DNA from: Acidobacteriaceae bacterium
GTDB taxonomy: Bacteria; Acidobacteriota; Terriglobia; Terriglobales; Acidobacteriaceae
Length of the DNA: 64,000 nucleotides
Reading direction: 5' to 3'
NCBI GenBank assembly: GCA_003134855.1
Contig: PLCS01000008.1
Span: 496,001 to 560,000, forward strand
Shown here: positions 7,919 to 15,414 of the stretch, piece after piece
Layout of the letters: every line of letters starts with the position of its first letter
How positions within the stretch are numbered: the stretch's first letter is position 1
Notes under the pieces: generated by a model
Told to the model about the DNA's origin: nothing
The model's input: the letters and a program-made list of their open reading frames with translations, nothing else
The model's database searches: none
Program-made: the position numbers and the translations under genes

Positions 7919-10108
7919 ATGAAGTCAATCAGGGGCACGTTCAGCGTTCTGGCAATGGGAGTGGCGTTGTTCTTGGCGCAGCAAGTGCTGGAGGCACAGG
8001 CGCATCGCACCGGAATCCGCTGGAATTTTGACGAGACGACTGGTGCCTCTGTACATGATTCAATCGGCAACGTGGACGATGCTATCGAAGGGTTTTCATG
8101 GCGAGTGCCCGGCGTCGAAGGCAACGGTCTGCAATTTGACGGTTACACGACGCGGATTGTCCGCGCCGCGGATAGAGTGCCGCAATTGAAAGGCGGATTC
8201 ACTGTGTCGGCCTGGGTGGCGCTTGAGTATTATCCCTGGAACTGGGCTCCCATTGCGGATCAGGATGCAGATGACCAGATTGGCTTTTTCTTTGGAATCG
8301 ACGCCTTTGGTCATCCCGGATTCAATCTTGGCATTGACGGCATCTGGCGCCAATTGACTTCGCCGGTCGAGCTTCCGTTGAGAAAATACTCCCGTGTTAC
8401 GGCGACCTTCGATCCGCAGACCGGCATGGCAATCTATGTGGACGGCAAGCCCGCTGGAAGCCTGGGCGTTAAAGGCGAGTTCAATCAGGCAACGGGGACC
8501 GACCTGATTGTTGGAAGGATTCGCACCCCACAGCAACCCTATCCGTCATGGCTGGATCAGTTCAGGGATCCGGTGAACTACTCCCTGGAAGGATTTCTGG
8601 ACGAGCTTGAGATTACAGATGAGGCACGCAGCGCGCAGGAAGAACGGGCGGCGTTTGACAAGGTGACACTCCCATCCAAGGACGTGATCGAGACTGCCGT
8701 GATGCCTTCTGGACCTCCCGGAGCCGGCCCGTTCGGCGCATTCTACGCAACTTTGAAATTCGAGCGGAGTTGGGACCGGCCAAGACGCTTTGGGCCCGAT
8801 CAGGATGTTGTTGTTCGCTTTGAGCAATCGCCCATGCGGCTGGTCTTCTGGCAGGGAACCAACTTCATACCCGCCTGGGTGACGGAGAACGGCAAGTGGT
8901 ACACCGATGAGTTCATGGAAACGTGGGGAAAACCGCGCTGTCCGGATGGCGGAGATTGCGAGCCCATGTCGGATAAGCAGGATCGGTACTCACACGTCAG
9001 CATCCTGGAGTCTTCCGATGCACGCGCGGTGATTCACTGGCGCTATGCCCTCGCCGAGTCAGTCAATTACAAGGGAGGCAATGCCGACCCGCTGACCGGC
9101 TGGTTCGACTGGGGCGACGAGTACTGGACTGTGTATCCGGATGGCGTGGCCGTTCGCAAGCAACTGCTGTCGAGTTCTCATCTCGACGATGGCCCCCACG
9201 AGTGGCAGGAGAGCATCGTGGTCAATGGCCCAGGACAGCGTCCCGAGGACAACATCGAGCCGGACGCGCTTACCCTGAAAAACATGGAAGGGGAATCGGT
9301 GACCTATCACTGGCAGCCCAAGACAGACCCGTTCTTCAGTTATCCGAGAGGACCGGCGAAACTGGATCGGCCGGCGAAGGCGAACATCCAGATCGTTCAT
9401 CTCAAATCAAAAGAGAATCCCTTTGAGATTGTCTGGCCCCGCGGCGTCTCGATGGATACTTACAGCGATACGAAGAGTAACTCGATGTTCGAGTGGTGGA
9501 ACCATTGGCCAGTGGCGCAAATCACCAACAGCTTCCGGCTCGCAGTTACTTCAGACCGGCCTTCAGCCGCATCGCTTTCTCACATCTATTGGGATCCCTA
9601 TGAGAAGACCGAGGATACCGAGACCAAGCTTCTTTTGTGCGGGCTCACCTCCCCCGATGCGCCCGGCGTGGTGAGCTTGGCACGGTCATGGCTATCGCCG
9701 GCGCAGATTGTAGCCACAGGAAAGGGAGTAACAGCGCAGCGGTACGATCCCGCACAGCGCGCTTTCGTCATTCACCGGGACGCCGGGGTCACTTCACAGG
9801 CACTCACCGTGACCCTGTCTGCAAGCCACGAGAGCCCCCTTGTGAATCCGGCGTTTGTGGTTGAGAACTGGGAGGGACCGGTGAGCGTGCGCGTCAACGG
9901 GAGACCGGTTTCAGGCAAGGATCATTTGCGGACCGGCTTGTCGAACAACGAAGGGATCAGCAGCCTGATTGTGTGGCTCAAACTGGAGGCCGACTCCGAA
10001 ACGGTGATTCAGTTGACCCGAAGCCGGAGTAGAACAACGAAGAAAGTTGGAGGAGAGTCGTGCGTGTTCCAGCCTCCAGACAATCCATCGTCCAGCGGTT
10101 TATCATGA
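7919..10108 (+). CDS. Secreted LamG-domain protein of unknown function
   Basis: About 729 residues. The start at ATG 7919 is supported by GAGAGGTGG 6 nt upstream and gives a signal peptide ending near VLEAQA. Residues about 35-235 form a LamG/concanavalin-like jelly roll (RWNFDETTGASVHDS, LQFDGYTTRIV, GGFTVSAWVALE, FLDELEITDEARS). Such domains often bind polysaccharides. The following roughly 480 residues are rich in Trp and beta structure, and I do not recognise a catalytic family there. The stop overlaps the region just before the GH3 beta-glucosidase start (7 nt apart), so the two are probably co-transcribed. A role in binding or degrading a polysaccharide is inferred from that context only. 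Confidence 0.85.
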   Translation: MKSIRGTFSVLAMGVALFLAQQVLEAQAHRTGIRWNFDETTGASVHDSIGNVDDAIEGFSWRVPGVEGNGLQFDGYTTRIVRAADRVPQLKGGFTVSAWVALEYYPWNWAPIADQDADDQIGFFFGIDAFGHPGFNLGIDGIWRQLTSPVELPLRKYSRVTATFDPQTGMAIYVDGKPAGSLGVKGEFNQATGTDLIVGRIRTPQQPYPSWLDQFRDPVNYSLEGFLDELEITDEARSAQEERAAFDKVTLPSKDVIETAVMPSGPPGAGPFGAFYATLKFERSWDRPRRFGPDQDVVVRFEQSPMRLVFWQGTNFIPAWVTENGKWYTDEFMETWGKPRCPDGGDCEPMSDKQDRYSHVSILESSDARAVIHWRYALAESVNYKGGNADPLTGWFDWGDEYWTVYPDGVAVRKQLLSSSHLDDGPHEWQESIVVNGPGQRPEDNIEPDALTLKNMEGESVTYHWQPKTDPFFSYPRGPAKLDRPAKANIQIVHLKSKENPFEIVWPRGVSMDTYSDTKSNSMFEWWNHWPVAQITNSFRLAVTSDRPSAASLSHIYWDPYEKTEDTETKLLLCGLTSPDAPGVVSLARSWLSPAQIVATGKGVTAQRYDPAQRAFVIHRDAGVTSQALTVTLSASHESPLVNPAFVVENWEGPVSVRVNGRPVSGKDHLRTGLSNNEGISSLIVWLKLEADSETVIQLTRSRSRTTKKVGGESCVFQPPDNPSSSGLS

Positions 10109-10115
10109 CCGAGTC

Positions 10116-12500
10116 ATGAAAACTTCATGCTCTCTTCGGAACCTGCTGAACCTCCTGTTCCTCGCCACCCTCGCAACGATTCCTATCGCGGCACAGACGG
10201 CGCCAGCCTCCAATGCTCAACTCGCTTCGCCCGCATTGAATCAGCGCGTCGAGGCATTGCTGAAGAAGATGACCCTCGACGAGAAGGTCGGGCAGTTGGC
10301 GCAGTTCAACGCCGGTTACGCCACCGGACCGGGCGCGAGCAATCTCCAGAATGACGAACTGGCGGCCAAAGGCCAGGCCGGATCGTTTCTGAACCTGGCG
10401 AACGCGGAAGCCACCAATCACTACCAGCACCTTGCCGTGGAGAAGACGCGTCTCCATATTCCTATTCTCTTTGGGCTGGACGTGATTCACGGCCACCGCA
10501 CCACCTTTCCCGTGCCTCTGGCGCTGGCGGCCAGCTTCGACCCGGCGGCGGTTGAATTGGTGGCGCGTACCGGCGCAACGGAAGCCCGTGCCGACGGCAT
10601 CCCATGGGTCTTCTCGCCCATGGTCGATATTGCCCGCGATCCGCGCTGGGGCCGCATCGTCGAGTCAGCGGGCGAGGATCCCTACCTGGGTTCGGCGATG
10701 GCCCGCGCCTGGGTGAAGGGCTATCAGCAGGACGATCTATCCAGGCCCGATTCGGTCGCCGTCAGCGTCAAGCACTATGCGGCCTACGGCGCGCCCATCG
10801 CCGGCCGCGACTACAACGCCGCGGACATGAGCGAGATCACCCTGCGGCAGGTCTACCTGGAGCCGTATCGCGCCGCGGTCGAGGCCGGCGCGGCCACGGT
10901 AATGAGCTCCTTCAACACCCTCAACGGCATTCCCGCCTCCGCCAACCCCTTCCTCCTGACCCAGGTTCTGCGCAAGGAGTGGGGCTTTGACGGCTTTGTG
11001 GTCTCCGACTGGGGCGCGGTCTCCGAGCTGATCAACCACTCGATAGGCGACGGCCCCACAGTGGCCCGCAAGGCGCTCGAGGCGGGCGTGGACATGGACA
11101 TGGTGGACGGCCTCTACGGAACCGTCATCGCTCCCCAGGTGCGCGCCGGCAAAATTCCCATGAGCGTGGTGGACGAGGCGGTGCGCCGCATCCTGCGCGT
11201 CAAGTTTGCCCTGGGGCTCTTCGACCACCCCTACACCGCCGAGGGGCCGGCCTACGAGGCTACGCCGGAGCGCCGCGCGGCTGCCCGCAAAGTGGCCGCC
11301 GAGACCTTCGTCCTGCTCAAGAACGATGCCATCGCGGGAGTTGGCGCTCTCTTGCCGCTCACCGCCAAGGCGAATAAGGTGGCGCTGATCGGCCCGTTCG
11401 CCGATAACCAGCGCGAGATGCTGGGCGCATGGGCCGTCAGCGGCGATCCCAGGTTTGTGGTCACGCTGAGAACCGCGCTGCGGGAGCGCCTGGGCGACCG
11501 CCTGCTCTATGCGCAGGGTTGCGATTTGCTCTCCGGCGAGGACGCCAACGTACTCAAGCGGGTGCACTTCGGCGGCGGAGACACGCCGGACGCTCCTCTC
11601 TCCATCCCCGACGACGCCAAAACCATCGCCGTGGCAGTCGAGACCGCCAGGCAGGCCGACATCGTCATCCTGGCCCTCGGAGAGCCGGCCGACTGGATGG
11701 AGGGCGAAGCCTCCAGCCGCGCCACACTGGGCTTTACCGGCGCGCAGCAGCAGCTTCTTGAGGCTGTTGTCGCCACCGGCAAGCCGGTTGTTTTGGTGGT
11801 TCTGGCCGGGCGCCCGCTGGAGCTGAAGTGGGCCGCCGCGCACGTGCCGGCGATTCTGGAAGCCTGGAGCCCCGGCATAGAGGCTGGACCTGCCGTCGCC
11901 GATGTGCTCTTCGGCGACGTGAACCCCTCCGGCAAGCTGCCGGTGAGTATGCCCCGCGCCGTCGGTCAGGAGCCCCTCTATTATGCTCAACTGCCCACCG
12001 GACGGCCGGCGCACGGCGACCTGAGCCACATACCACGGGACGGCGGCGAGAAGTTTATGTCTCGCTATCTGGACGAGGAGAACTCCGCGCTCTATCCCTT
12101 CGGATGGGGCCTCAGCTACACCCGCTTCAGCTACGCGCAATCCACCGTCAGCCGCACCGAGATTCCGCTGCGCGAAGTGCTGGCCGGCGGGCACAAGCCG
12201 GCCGTCACGGTCGGCGTGGATGTGAAGAACGCGGGTGCCGTGGCTGGAACGGAAGTCGTCCAGCTCTACATCCGCAACACCGACGCCAGCGTCTCTCAGC
12301 CGGTGCGCGAGCTCAAAGGCTTTGCCCGCGTTGCGCTCAATCCCGGCGAGACGAAACACGTGGAGTTTCCGCTCGGCTTCGACGAGCTGAACTTCTACAA
12401 CGTCGACGTCAAGCGCACAGTCGAGCCAACGACCTACAAAATCTGGGTAGGCGGCAGTTCGCTGGCCACGGCGGAGACCAGTTTGAAGGTGGTCGAGTAG
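10116..12500 (+). CDS. Periplasmic or secreted beta-glucosidase, glycoside hydrolase family 3
   Basis: 794 residues starting at ATG 10116, with a signal peptide cleaved near AAQ (residues 25-27). The GH3 N-terminal barrel includes GLDVIHGHRTTFP, DPRWGRIVES and KHYAAYG. The nucleophile is Asp298 in GFVVSDWGAV. The GH3 C-terminal domain carries WMEGEASSR, and a fibronectin III-like domain closes the protein. Length and architecture match BglX. It releases glucose or other sugars from the non-reducing ends of beta-glucosides. The gene follows the LamG gene by 7 nt and has no clear Shine-Dalgarno sequence of its own, which suggests coupled translation. Confidence 0.95.
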   Translation: MKTSCSLRNLLNLLFLATLATIPIAAQTAPASNAQLASPALNQRVEALLKKMTLDEKVGQLAQFNAGYATGPGASNLQNDELAAKGQAGSFLNLANAEATNHYQHLAVEKTRLHIPILFGLDVIHGHRTTFPVPLALAASFDPAAVELVARTGATEARADGIPWVFSPMVDIARDPRWGRIVESAGEDPYLGSAMARAWVKGYQQDDLSRPDSVAVSVKHYAAYGAPIAGRDYNAADMSEITLRQVYLEPYRAAVEAGAATVMSSFNTLNGIPASANPFLLTQVLRKEWGFDGFVVSDWGAVSELINHSIGDGPTVARKALEAGVDMDMVDGLYGTVIAPQVRAGKIPMSVVDEAVRRILRVKFALGLFDHPYTAEGPAYEATPERRAAARKVAAETFVLLKNDAIAGVGALLPLTAKANKVALIGPFADNQREMLGAWAVSGDPRFVVTLRTALRERLGDRLLYAQGCDLLSGEDANVLKRVHFGGGDTPDAPLSIPDDAKTIAVAVETARQADIVILALGEPADWMEGEASSRATLGFTGAQQQLLEAVVATGKPVVLVVLAGRPLELKWAAAHVPAILEAWSPGIEAGPAVADVLFGDVNPSGKLPVSMPRAVGQEPLYYAQLPTGRPAHGDLSHIPRDGGEKFMSRYLDEENSALYPFGWGLSYTRFSYAQSTVSRTEIPLREVLAGGHKPAVTVGVDVKNAGAVAGTEVVQLYIRNTDASVSQPVRELKGFARVALNPGETKHVEFPLGFDELNFYNVDVKRTVEPTTYKIWVGGSSLATAETSLKVVE

Positions 12501-12583
12501 GCTACGTGAGCCTGTTTGAGATTCTGGAGAAGGCTCTCGAAGCCACAGGACATGTACACTGTTCACGAGAAGGAGATCGACCC

Positions 12584-13351
12584 ATGCAGACCAAGATTCA
12601 GGGCACCACCATGCCCGTGCTCGATGTGCAGCTTGAACCCAACGAGAGCGTCTTCAGCGAGAGCGGCGAGCTCTCATGGATGACCGCTTCGATCCAGATG
12701 ACCACCCACACGCAGATGGGCGGCGGCGGCGGCCTCTTCGGCGTGCTCAAGCGCGTGGCCGGCGGCGGCAGCCTCTTCATGACCGAGTACCGGGCAACCG
12801 GCGCGCCGGGCGTGGTCTCGTTTGCCACCAAGGTGCCGGGTCACATCCTGCCGGTCGAGGTTGAGCCAGGCGCGGAGTACATGGTACACCGCCACGGCTT
12901 TCTCTGCGCCACCCCGCAAGTCACCATCGGCGTCGGCTTCCAGCAGTCGCTGGGAGCGGGCGTCTTTGGCGGCAACGGGTTCCTGCTGCAACGGGTCGCC
13001 GGCCAGGGAACGGCGTGGCTGGAGCTGAGTGGCGAGCTGGTTGTGAAGAACCTGGCGCCGGGCGAGCTGCTACGCGTGCATCCGGGCCACGTGGGCGCGT
13101 TCCAGTCCTCGGTGGCCTTTCAGATCACCACCGTGCCGGGCATCAAGAACATGATCTTCGGCGGCGATGGAATCTTCCTGGCCGAGCTGATGGGTCCCGG
13201 CGCGGTGTGGCTGCAGACCCTGCCCATCTCGCGGCTGGCGCACCAGATTGCCGAGTACCTGCCGCACACCGAGAACCGCCAGGCGGGACCGGCCGTGGGC
13301 GGCGCGCTGCTGGGCGGGATCGTGGGGTCTATTCTAAGTGGAGGCGAGTAG
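12584..13351 (+). CDS. AIM24/TIGR00266 family protein
   Basis: 255 residues, glycine-rich beta protein. Family sequence is visible throughout: PNESVFSESGELSWM, GGGGLFGVLKRVAGG, YRATGAPGVVSFA, VPGHILPVEV, LAPGELLRVHPGHVGAF. A glycine-rich C-terminal segment (GGALLGGIVGSILSGGE) follows. The biochemical role of this family in bacteria is not established; the mitochondrial relative AIM24 affects inner-membrane organisation. The ATG at 12584 has GAAGGAG about 9 nt upstream. It stands alone, 83 nt after the GH3 gene, and is followed by a double palindrome. Confidence 0.9.
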   Translation: MQTKIQGTTMPVLDVQLEPNESVFSESGELSWMTASIQMTTHTQMGGGGGLFGVLKRVAGGGSLFMTEYRATGAPGVVSFATKVPGHILPVEVEPGAEYMVHRHGFLCATPQVTIGVGFQQSLGAGVFGGNGFLLQRVAGQGTAWLELSGELVVKNLAPGELLRVHPGHVGAFQSSVAFQITTVPGIKNMIFGGDGIFLAELMGPGAVWLQTLPISRLAHQIAEYLPHTENRQAGPAVGGALLGGIVGSILSGGE

Positions 13352-13360
13352 TGCAGAGTG

Positions 13361-13409
13361 TAGCGCCGGCCTCCTGGCCGGCTGTAGCGCGGGCGTCCTC
13401 ACCCGCGCT
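13361..13409. repeat. Double palindrome of REP type
   Basis: Two adjacent hairpins sit 10 nt after the AIM24 gene: GCCGGCC/GGCCGGC and AGCGCGGG/CCCGCGCT. Both carry a TCCT or TCCTC loop and both are preceded by TGTAGCGC or GTAGCGC, so they look like two units of one repeat family. They could also block exonucleases at the transcript end. Confidence 0.6.
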
Positions 13410-13480
13410 TGTCCATGATGAATGACCATCTTATGTGGTCTAAATAGCACAATCCACTCCGCCTAGCTGGAGTCTCACGT

Positions 13481-14512
13481 ATGAATGATCCATCGGGCAG
13501 CCCCCGCAATCTTCGTCGCGACATCGTCTTCGCATTCGCCCTTGGGCTGGCCTGTTACATAGCCTGGCTGATCCGCAATGTGCTGGTGATGCTTTATGTC
13601 AGCGCGCTCTTTGCCGTCGTGCTCACCCCGATGGTGCGATTTACCTCCCAGCTCCGCATTCGCCGCTGGCAGCCATTCAAAGGCTCAGCCGTATTTATTC
13701 TTCTGCTCGTTTTGGCCGGCGCCATTACCGCCTTCGGGTTCCTTGCATTGCCCCCGGTCATCAGCGACCTGCAAGGGTTCGCACGGGAGATGCCATCGCG
13801 CTTGCCCATACTTTTAGAGAGACTCAAAAGTGTTTCCCTGGCACAACAGCTGGACACCGAGGATCTCAGTTCCAGGCTTCAGGGACTGGTGAGCCAGTCA
13901 GCCACCTATCTCCTGTTTTCGATCAGAGACTGGGCAGGCAAGCTTTTCGATGTCATCATGGGCTTTATTCTTACCATTTATTTCATTCTGGAAGGCGACC
14001 ACGCCTATCGCTGGTTTCTTTCCCTCTTCCCGCGCGAACACCGCGAACGCCTCGATGCGACCCTCCAGCGAGCTGAGATCCGCATGGGTAAATGGCTGCT
14101 CGGTCAGGGCAGCCTTATGCTCATCCTCGGCGTTGTCAGCACGATCGTCTATCTCTCTCTTCACGTTCGCTACGCGTATGCGCTCGGCGTGCTGACCGGG
14201 CTGCTCAACGTCATCCCCGTGCTGGGCGCGGCCATCTGCATCGCGCTGGCGCTGCTGGTGGCCGCCATTGACTCATGGGGCCGCGTGCTGGGAATCGCTA
14301 TCTTTTATGTGATCTATCTACAGGTTGAAAACTCCTACCTCACTCCCCGCATCATGAAGAGCAGCGTAGGCCTTCCGAGCGTGGCCATCCTCGTGGCCCT
14401 GATCCTCGGCTCCACGCTTGAAGGCATTCTCGGAGCCATGGTCTCGGTCCCCACGGCTGTGCTGGTGGCCGTACTCCTTGATGAATATCTCGTCCGCAAG
14501 GATGCGGCCTGA
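13481..14512 (+). CDS. AI-2E family transporter (PerM/YhhT type)
   Basis: 343 residues with about seven to eight membrane helices: two near the N-terminus (FALGLACYIAWLI, MLYVSALFAVVLTPMV), one near residues 70-95, and a C-terminal bundle. Family signatures include GLLNVIPVLGAAICIALALL and the VENSYLTPRIMKSSVGLPS stretch. Members include the proposed AI-2 exporter TqsA, but also Na/H antiporters and proteins of unknown substrate, so function should not be assumed. The ATG is preceded by CTGGAG at a good distance. A hairpin overlaps the stop codon. Confidence 0.92.
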   Translation: MNDPSGSPRNLRRDIVFAFALGLACYIAWLIRNVLVMLYVSALFAVVLTPMVRFTSQLRIRRWQPFKGSAVFILLLVLAGAITAFGFLALPPVISDLQGFAREMPSRLPILLERLKSVSLAQQLDTEDLSSRLQGLVSQSATYLLFSIRDWAGKLFDVIMGFILTIYFILEGDHAYRWFLSLFPREHRERLDATLQRAEIRMGKWLLGQGSLMLILGVVSTIVYLSLHVRYAYALGVLTGLLNVIPVLGAAICIALALLVAAIDSWGRVLGIAIFYVIYLQVENSYLTPRIMKSSVGLPSVAILVALILGSTLEGILGAMVSVPTAVLVAVLLDEYLVRKDAA

Positions 14513-14534
14513 TCGGCCTGGCTCCCAGGCCGAT
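14512..14534. terminator. Hairpin at the end of the AI-2E transporter gene
   Basis: ATCGGCCTGG pairs with CCAGGCCGAT over a 3-nt loop, immediately after the stop codon. There is no T-run, so this could be a weak or Rho-assisted terminator, or a REP element. Confidence 0.5.
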
Positions 14535-14612
14535 GAAAGCTGGCAATTCCCACCCCTGTGGCGAAAACAAGCCGCAAGGATAATCCTTCCTGGTTTGTAA
14601 ATGAATCCCGCT

Positions 14613-14744
14613 CTACCTTCCTGCCAGCATCGCTGCGTCCACCGCCGCTTTCATCACACCGCAGGTGGAGAAGAAGCGGACCAAATTGCCGTTCAGCGGC
14701 TCCCAGCCCTCGGAATCGAGAACTGGGAGCTGTTTTCCGCCATC
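14613..14744 (-). pseudogene. C-terminal remnant of a second copy of the HExxH gene
   Basis: Read on the minus strand this stretch gives LPVLDSEGWEPLNG, NLVRFFSTCGVMKAA and VDAAMLAGR before a TAG stop at 14613. It aligns with the last 44 residues of the HExxH protein at 15415-17214 (PALDSEIGEPLTA, SLIRFFSNCGVMKTA, VEAGVKAA). The frame has no start and breaks off directly at the stop codon of the neighbouring 168-residue gene. It therefore looks like the leftover tail of a tandem duplicate whose body was lost or replaced. Confidence 0.8.
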
Positions 14745-14745
14745 C

Positions 14746-15252
14746 CTAGTAGCGCCGGTCTCTGTCTCTGTCTCTGTCTCTGTCTCTGTCTCTGTCTCCG
14801 CCTCTGTCCATCATATGAAGGGCATGGTCCAAAGCGCGGCGGGCCTCGTCAACGTGCCGGAGCGCGCGCATCTGCAGTCCCTGATGTCCAGTCTCATCAA
14901 CTCCGCTGGCGATATCCTCGCGTGCTTCATTTAGAAGAGTCAGCGCCGAACGCAGGGGGTGATTGGGATCTCCCTGGCTTTGAGGCGGGAGCGCGTGGTG
15001 GGGGTTCCTTCCCTCGTCGCGCACCGCCGCCCTCACTTCATCGATGGCGCGGTCAATTTCGCCGATGGCGCGGTCCCGCTCGCCAATGAATCCCGGGCGG
15101 TTGTCCGTTTGCAGCAATTCACGCGCCTCCCGCAGGTTGGAGAGGGCATGAAGGTAGTGGGGACGCTGAGCCTGCGCCGGCGTTCCCAGTGCAAAGAGCA
15201 AGAAAGCCAACAGCCCGAAGCCTGCCGTGGCGAGTGATTTGATCAAACGCAT
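14746..15252 (-). CDS. Small secreted helical protein with a C-terminal Arg-Asp repeat
   Basis: 168 residues. The N-terminus is a clear signal peptide cleaved near AQA (residues 26-28). The mature part is mostly alpha-helical and highly charged (SNLREARELLQTD, RAIGEIDRAIDEVRAAV, LNEAREDIASG, LRHVDEARRALDHAL). It ends in a run of RD dipeptides encoded by a hexanucleotide repeat at 14761-14808. I do not recognise a named family. The gene sits between the HExxH gene and a remnant of a duplicate of that gene, so it may have been inserted into a former duplication. Its start ATG at 15252 is preceded by AAAGGAGCAAC. Confidence 0.75.
   Translation of the reverse strand: MRLIKSLATAGFGLLAFLLFALGTPAQAQRPHYLHALSNLREARELLQTDNRPGFIGERDRAIGEIDRAIDEVRAAVRDEGRNPHHALPPQSQGDPNHPLRSALTLLNEAREDIASGVDETGHQGLQMRALRHVDEARRALDHALHMMDRGGDRDRDRDRDRDRDRRY
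14761..14808. repeat. Hexanucleotide microsatellite (TCTGTC)n inside a gene
   Basis: Six perfect TCTGTC units at 14761-14796 are followed by two degenerate units. On the minus strand it encodes the RD repeat at the C-terminus of the 168-residue protein. Changes in copy number would add or remove RD dipeptides without changing frame. Confidence 0.9.
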
Positions 15253-15414
15253 TTCAGTTGCTCCTTTCGTTGAAGGGAATCGTGTCCCAACAACTCGCCA
15301 AGGAGAATAGCACAGTCTTCCAACGGTTTGGAAGACTGAAAAAGTATCGGTAATGGTTGCAAGAGTGTGGCGGCGGCTCGTTTGCGCCGGGAAAATGTCG
15401 TTGGGGTCTGCGGC

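Noticed and set aside
10737..12566. A 609-codon open frame opposite the GH3 gene.
   Set aside because: It is the antisense shadow of a GC-rich gene with clear GH3 motifs.
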